Below are positions 6,268 through 8,894 of a stretch of DNA of 8,894 nucleotides, piece after piece (position 1 is the first letter of the stretch; the number at the start of each line of letters is the position of its first letter). The DNA comes from CAYLZW01 sp964388085 (GTDB taxonomy: Bacteria > Myxococcota > UBA727 > CAYLZW01): NCBI GenBank assembly GCA_964388085.1, contig CAYLZW010000242.1, forward strand, positions 1 through 8,894. Reading direction: 5' to 3'. A program made the translations under genes and the position numbers. Below the pieces are notes generated by a model, which saw only the letters and a program-made list of their open reading frames with translations, did not search any database and was not told the DNA's origin.

Positions 6268-6459
6268 GTCGAGGAAGCTAGCAACTCTCCGCCCGCCGCC
6301 GGTAGGGCAAGGAACGCGCGCGAGGCGGGCCAACCCGAGGCCGATTCGACCGCGGGGCCGAGGGACGCGTATCCTGTGAGCCGGCCCTTCGCGTAGCGCT
6401 TGCGCGAGCGCCGGAGGCCCTTCGCGTAGCGCGTGCGCGAGCGACAGAAGCAGCAGTTC
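6268..6459. other. Divergent intergenic region between exbD and the kinase gene
   Basis: This 192-base region should hold the promoters for both the minus-strand exbD series and the plus-strand kinase. I see no convincing -35/-10 pair. TATCCT (6370-6375) on the + strand is the best isolated -10-like element, but nothing good lies at -35. The right part (6383-6443) is taken up by a direct repeat annotated separately. No RNA gene was recognised. Confidence 0.6.
6383..6443. repeat. Two 28-bp direct repeats, 33-bp period, upstream of kinase gene
   Basis: Copies at 6383-6410 and 6416-6443 are identical except for one base (T at 6400, G at 6433). Each begins GGCCCTTCGCGTAGCGC and ends TGCGCGAGCG, and they are separated by 5 bases (CCGGA). 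The first copy can fold as GCGCT-TGCGCG-AGCGC (6396-6411). The second loses that stem but gains CGCG-TG-CGCG. They end 16 bases before the kinase ATG. They could be operator sites, or two copies of a dispersed intergenic repeat family. Two copies with a 5-base spacer are not a CRISPR array. Confidence 0.85.
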
Positions 6460-8817
6460 ATGAGCGACCCGCGAGATCGACCGAGCAAGCGGCGCCGGGA
6501 GCGAGCCCGTCAGGCACAGGTGCGCCCGCTCGACGACGCGGCGGTGTTCCCCGAGGGCGGCCTGCCCTTCGCGCGCTATCACCTCCTGAAGCGGCTCTCG
6601 TACGGGGGCATGGGCGAGATCTTCCTCGCCAAGCACGACGGCATCGGTGGCTTCTCGAAGCTGCTCGTCATCAAGCGCCTCTTGCAGCACTACCGCGGCG
6701 ACGACGACGTCGTGGCCATGTTCTTCGACGAGGCCAAGCTGCAGGCGCTCATGAGCGATCGGCACATCGTGCAGATCTGGGACATGGGCAAGGTCGCCGA
6801 CCAGTACTTCATCGCCATGGAGTACGTCGAGGGCACGAGCTGGCGCCGGCTCGGGGAGCGCTTGCAGCAGCGCGGCGAGCGCATGCACGCCGCGCACGCC
6901 GTCGATCTCGTCGTGCAGGCCTGCCGCGGCCTCGGCTACGCGCACAACCTGGCCGGGCCCGACGGCCAGCCGCTCTCGCTCGTGCACCGCGACGTGAACC
7001 CGCAGAACGTCCTCGTCAGCTTCGCCGGCGAGTGCAAGCTCATCGACTTCGGCATCGCCAAGTCGGAGATGAGCGGGCACCACACCGAGACCGGCACCAT
7101 CAAGGGCAAGTTCGCGTACATGTCCCCCGAGCAGGCGCGCGCCGAGCCGCTCGATCGGCGCAGCGACATCTTCTCCATGGGCATCTGCCTGTACGAGATG
7201 CTCTCGGGCAGCAATCCGTTTCACCGCAAGAACGTCGTGCTCTCGCTCGAGGCCATCTGCGAGCAGGCGGCGCCTGCCCTCGAGGACGTGCGGCCCGACG
7301 CCGCGGCGCTCTCCCCCGTGGTCGAGCGTTGCCTCGCGAAGAACCCCGACGAGCGCTTCGCGAGCTGCGCCGAGCTCGAGGACGCGCTCGTCTCGCTCTA
7401 CCTCGACGGTCTCTTTGGCGAGCCGCCCGAGTCGCTCAGCGAGCTCTTGCAGCGCCTGTTCGAGGAGGACATCGAGGAGCAGAGCGCGTTCTTGCGCCAG
7501 CGCGGCTTCTCGTCGTCGACGCTGAGCCGCGGCGGGGCGTCCTCCGACACGGGCAGCTTGTCGCCCTTCGGCGCGTCCGGCGACGTCACCAAGCGCGCGC
7601 TCGTCAGGCGATCGCAGACCGGCTCGGCGCCCGCGCACCTCAACACGAGCAGCGAGCCGAGCGGGGAGCGGACGCGCGCCGAGCGGAGCCGGAGCGAGCG
7701 ATCGAGCCAGGGAAGGCGCGGCGCGGGGCGATCGAACGGGGGCACCGCGAGCGGCGAGAGCCCGGACACCCACCCGACGGCGACGCTGGCGCTCGCGTCG
7801 TTGCCGTCGCGCTCGCTGGCGCCGTCCGCCGATGGCTCGCTGCCCTTCGCTTCGGCGGAGAGCGTGCCGAGCGCCGAGGGGGCCTTCGCCGAGGACACCG
7901 AGGTCCCCGAGGGCGCGGCGCAGGCCGGCGCGCCGAGGAGCGCCGGCCGCATGGCGGCCCGCCTCGCCCTCCTCGTCGTCGTGGCGCTGCTGCTCGCGGT
8001 GGCCGGCGGGCTCGTGCTGTTGGCGTCGTCCGACGCGAGCACGCTCGACGTGCTGCTCGCGAAGCTGAGCGCGAGCGGCGATGACCCGGCCGCGGACGCG
8101 CCGCGGGAGGCGAAGGCGCCGGACGCTGGCCCGACGCTGTTGCTGGCGCTCCCAGGCGACGACGTCATGGCGCCGGCGCCCGACGCTGGACACGCCACGC
8201 AGCAGGCGTCGCCCGACGCTGGACACGCCGCGCAGCAGGCGCCCGACGCTGGACCCGCCAGGGAGCAGGCGCCCGACGCCGGACACGCCGGCGAGCCGCC
8301 GGCCGCACGGGAAGAGCCCGACGTCGCCGCCGCTGACGACCCGCCGCCGGACAAGCGCCAGCCCGACAGGCGCAAGACGAGCAAGCGTGCCTCGAGCCGC
8401 GCGCAGCGAGGTGATCGCGTGCAGCGGCAGCCCGCGAAGACCGAGGAGCCGGCCGCGCCCGAGGCCGAGCGCGTCGGTGTCTTGACCCTCAACGCGGGCG
8501 GCCCGTTCACCATTCAGGGCAAGGGCGTTCGGCGCCGAAACATCGCCAAGCTGCCGCTGCTCGCGGGCGAGGACCGCACGCTCACCGTCAGCGGCGGCGC
8601 GCTGACCGTGAAGCTCCGGGTGAGCGCGGCGGACGGCGTCGTGGACGTGCGGGTCGACACCGAGCCGTGGGCCATCGTGCGCGCCAACAACATCGGTCGC
8701 GGGCGCACGCCACAAGCGCTGCGCGTCCTCGCCGGGGAGCCCGTGCAGCTCGTCTTGAAGCACCCCGAGGCGGGTGAGATGAAGGTGACGCTCGGGTTCT
8801 CCCGGACGACGAGATAG
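6460..8817 (+). CDS. Transmembrane Ser/Thr protein kinase with PEGA-like C-terminal domain
   Basis: Predicted 785-residue Hanks-type kinase. ATG 6460 is preferred over GTG 6433, which lies inside the upstream direct repeat; the ribosome site is weak (AGAAG, 9 bases away). The kinase domain spans about residues 40-315. It has the Gly loop LSYGGMGEIF (46-55), Lys72 in VIKRL, Glu91 in helix C, HRDVNPQN (176-183; catalytic Asp178, Asn183), DFG (196-198), activation segment GTIKGKFAYMSPE with SPE at 222-224, and Asp236 in SDIFSMG. All catalytic residues are present; Asn180 replaces the usual Lys of HRDxK. Residues 345-498 are a Ser/Arg/Gly-rich disordered linker. A single membrane helix lies at about 499-522. 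Outside it come PDAG repeats (554-612) and a basic stretch. The beta-rich end (about 671-782) contains DTEPWAIVRANNIGRGRTP, typical of PEGA domains. The kinase is likely cytoplasmic and the tail extracytoplasmic. Substrates are unknown. It is divergent from exbD. Confidence 0.93.
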   Translation: MSDPRDRPSKRRRERARQAQVRPLDDAAVFPEGGLPFARYHLLKRLSYGGMGEIFLAKHDGIGGFSKLLVIKRLLQHYRGDDDVVAMFFDEAKLQALMSDRHIVQIWDMGKVADQYFIAMEYVEGTSWRRLGERLQQRGERMHAAHAVDLVVQACRGLGYAHNLAGPDGQPLSLVHRDVNPQNVLVSFAGECKLIDFGIAKSEMSGHHTETGTIKGKFAYMSPEQARAEPLDRRSDIFSMGICLYEMLSGSNPFHRKNVVLSLEAICEQAAPALEDVRPDAAALSPVVERCLAKNPDERFASCAELEDALVSLYLDGLFGEPPESLSELLQRLFEEDIEEQSAFLRQRGFSSSTLSRGGASSDTGSLSPFGASGDVTKRALVRRSQTGSAPAHLNTSSEPSGERTRAERSRSERSSQGRRGAGRSNGGTASGESPDTHPTATLALASLPSRSLAPSADGSLPFASAESVPSAEGAFAEDTEVPEGAAQAGAPRSAGRMAARLALLVVVALLLAVAGGLVLLASSDASTLDVLLAKLSASGDDPAADAPREAKAPDAGPTLLLALPGDDVMAPAPDAGHATQQASPDAGHAAQQAPDAGPAREQAPDAGHAGEPPAAREEPDVAAADDPPPDKRQPDRRKTSKRASSRAQRGDRVQRQPAKTEEPAAPEAERVGVLTLNAGGPFTIQGKGVRRRNIAKLPLLAGEDRTLTVSGGALTVKLRVSAADGVVDVRVDTEPWAIVRANNIGRGRTPQALRVLAGEPVQLVLKHPEAGEMKVTLGFSRTTR
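8179..8301 (+). repeat. 30/33-bp tandem repeats encoding PDAG units in the kinase
   Basis: Four copies start at 8179 (33 bp), 8212, 8242 and 8272 (30 bp each), all beginning CCCGACGCTGGA or CCCGACGCCGGA. They encode PDAG[HP]A-x-x-Q-A-type units (residues 574-613) just outside the membrane helix. An isolated PDAG sits upstream at residue 554. DNA identity between copies is high, so recent unit duplication is likely. Such Pro/Asp/Ala/Gly linkers are often seen in myxobacterial envelope proteins (recollection). Confidence 0.85.
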
Positions 8818-8833
8818 GTGCTATTAGGGCAGC

Positions 8834-8894
8834 ATGAGCCACCCGCTGAAGCCGCGCTTCGACGCCATTCGCCGCGAGCTCGAGCAGAAGTTCC
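8834..8894 (+). CDS. Unrecognised protein, N-terminus only (3' partial)
   Basis: An ATG at 8834 opens a frame to the window end, giving MSHPLKPRFDAIRRELEQKF. It is 16 bases after the kinase stop, with AGGG (8826-8829) 4 bases upstream of the ATG, which is a short but possible spacing. The twenty residues are charged and helix-like and do not identify a family. The close spacing suggests co-transcription with the kinase. Confidence 0.6.
   Translation, partial: MSHPLKPRFDAIRRELEQKF

Noticed and set aside
6344..6375. TTCGAC...TATCCT as a sigma70 promoter for the kinase
   Set aside because: The -35 match is poor (about 2/6) and the spacing is 19 bases; not listed as a promoter.
6383..6443. Direct repeats as a minimal CRISPR array
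   Set aside because: Only two copies with a 5-base spacer, and no cas gene nearby.
5857..8763. 968-codon open frame on the - strand running antisense to the kinase gene into exbD
   Set aside because: Only the last 136 codons show protein-family features (ExbD). The rest is Arg/Ala/Gly-rich low-complexity sequence opposite a clear kinase, an artefact of high G+C with few stop codons.

Overview
This is a high-G+C, gene-dense stretch of about 8.9 kb. It most likely comes from a myxobacterium or a related member of the Myxococcota/deltaproteobacteria. That assignment is an inference. It rests on the strong G/C preference at third codon positions, long spurious antisense ORFs, and a eukaryote-like Ser/Thr kinase with a transmembrane anchor, 'PDAG' linker repeats and a PEGA-like C-terminal domain, plus Ala/Pro-rich envelope proteins. 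No tRNA, rRNA, CRISPR array, insertion sequence or phage gene was seen. No stretch above 300 bases lacks a gene.

Left part, + strand (1-1954): the 3' two thirds of an ABC-F ATPase of the Uup type, overlapped by 4 bases by an alpha/beta-hydrolase gene with an intact Ser-Asp-His set. A 70-base convergent gap with two small hairpins follows.

Middle part, - strand (6267 down to 2025): four genes point the same way. In transcription order they are an ExbD/TolR-like biopolymer-transport subunit, an exported or lipid-anchored M20 metallopeptidase, an outer-membrane porin with a long Ala/Pro-rich N-terminal segment, and a small cysteine-rich repeat protein. Gaps are 25, 82 and 11 bases. The first three are envelope proteins. 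The last has no export signal and is the most unusual gene here: 21 cysteines all sit on one strict three-residue register, inside a 12-residue repeat that also carries a ladder of His/aromatic residues.

Right part, + strand (6460-8894): after a 192-base divergent intergenic region holding a near-perfect 28-base direct repeat comes a transmembrane Ser/Thr protein kinase. The start of an unrecognised gene follows 16 bases downstream and runs off the window.

Reading of the whole: ordinary translation-factor and signalling genes flank a possible envelope gene cluster. The best candidate for undescribed biology is the Cys-triplet repeat protein 11 bases behind a porin. It may be a metal-binding or disulfide/thiol-rich beta-solenoid, but nothing in the sequence fixes its function.
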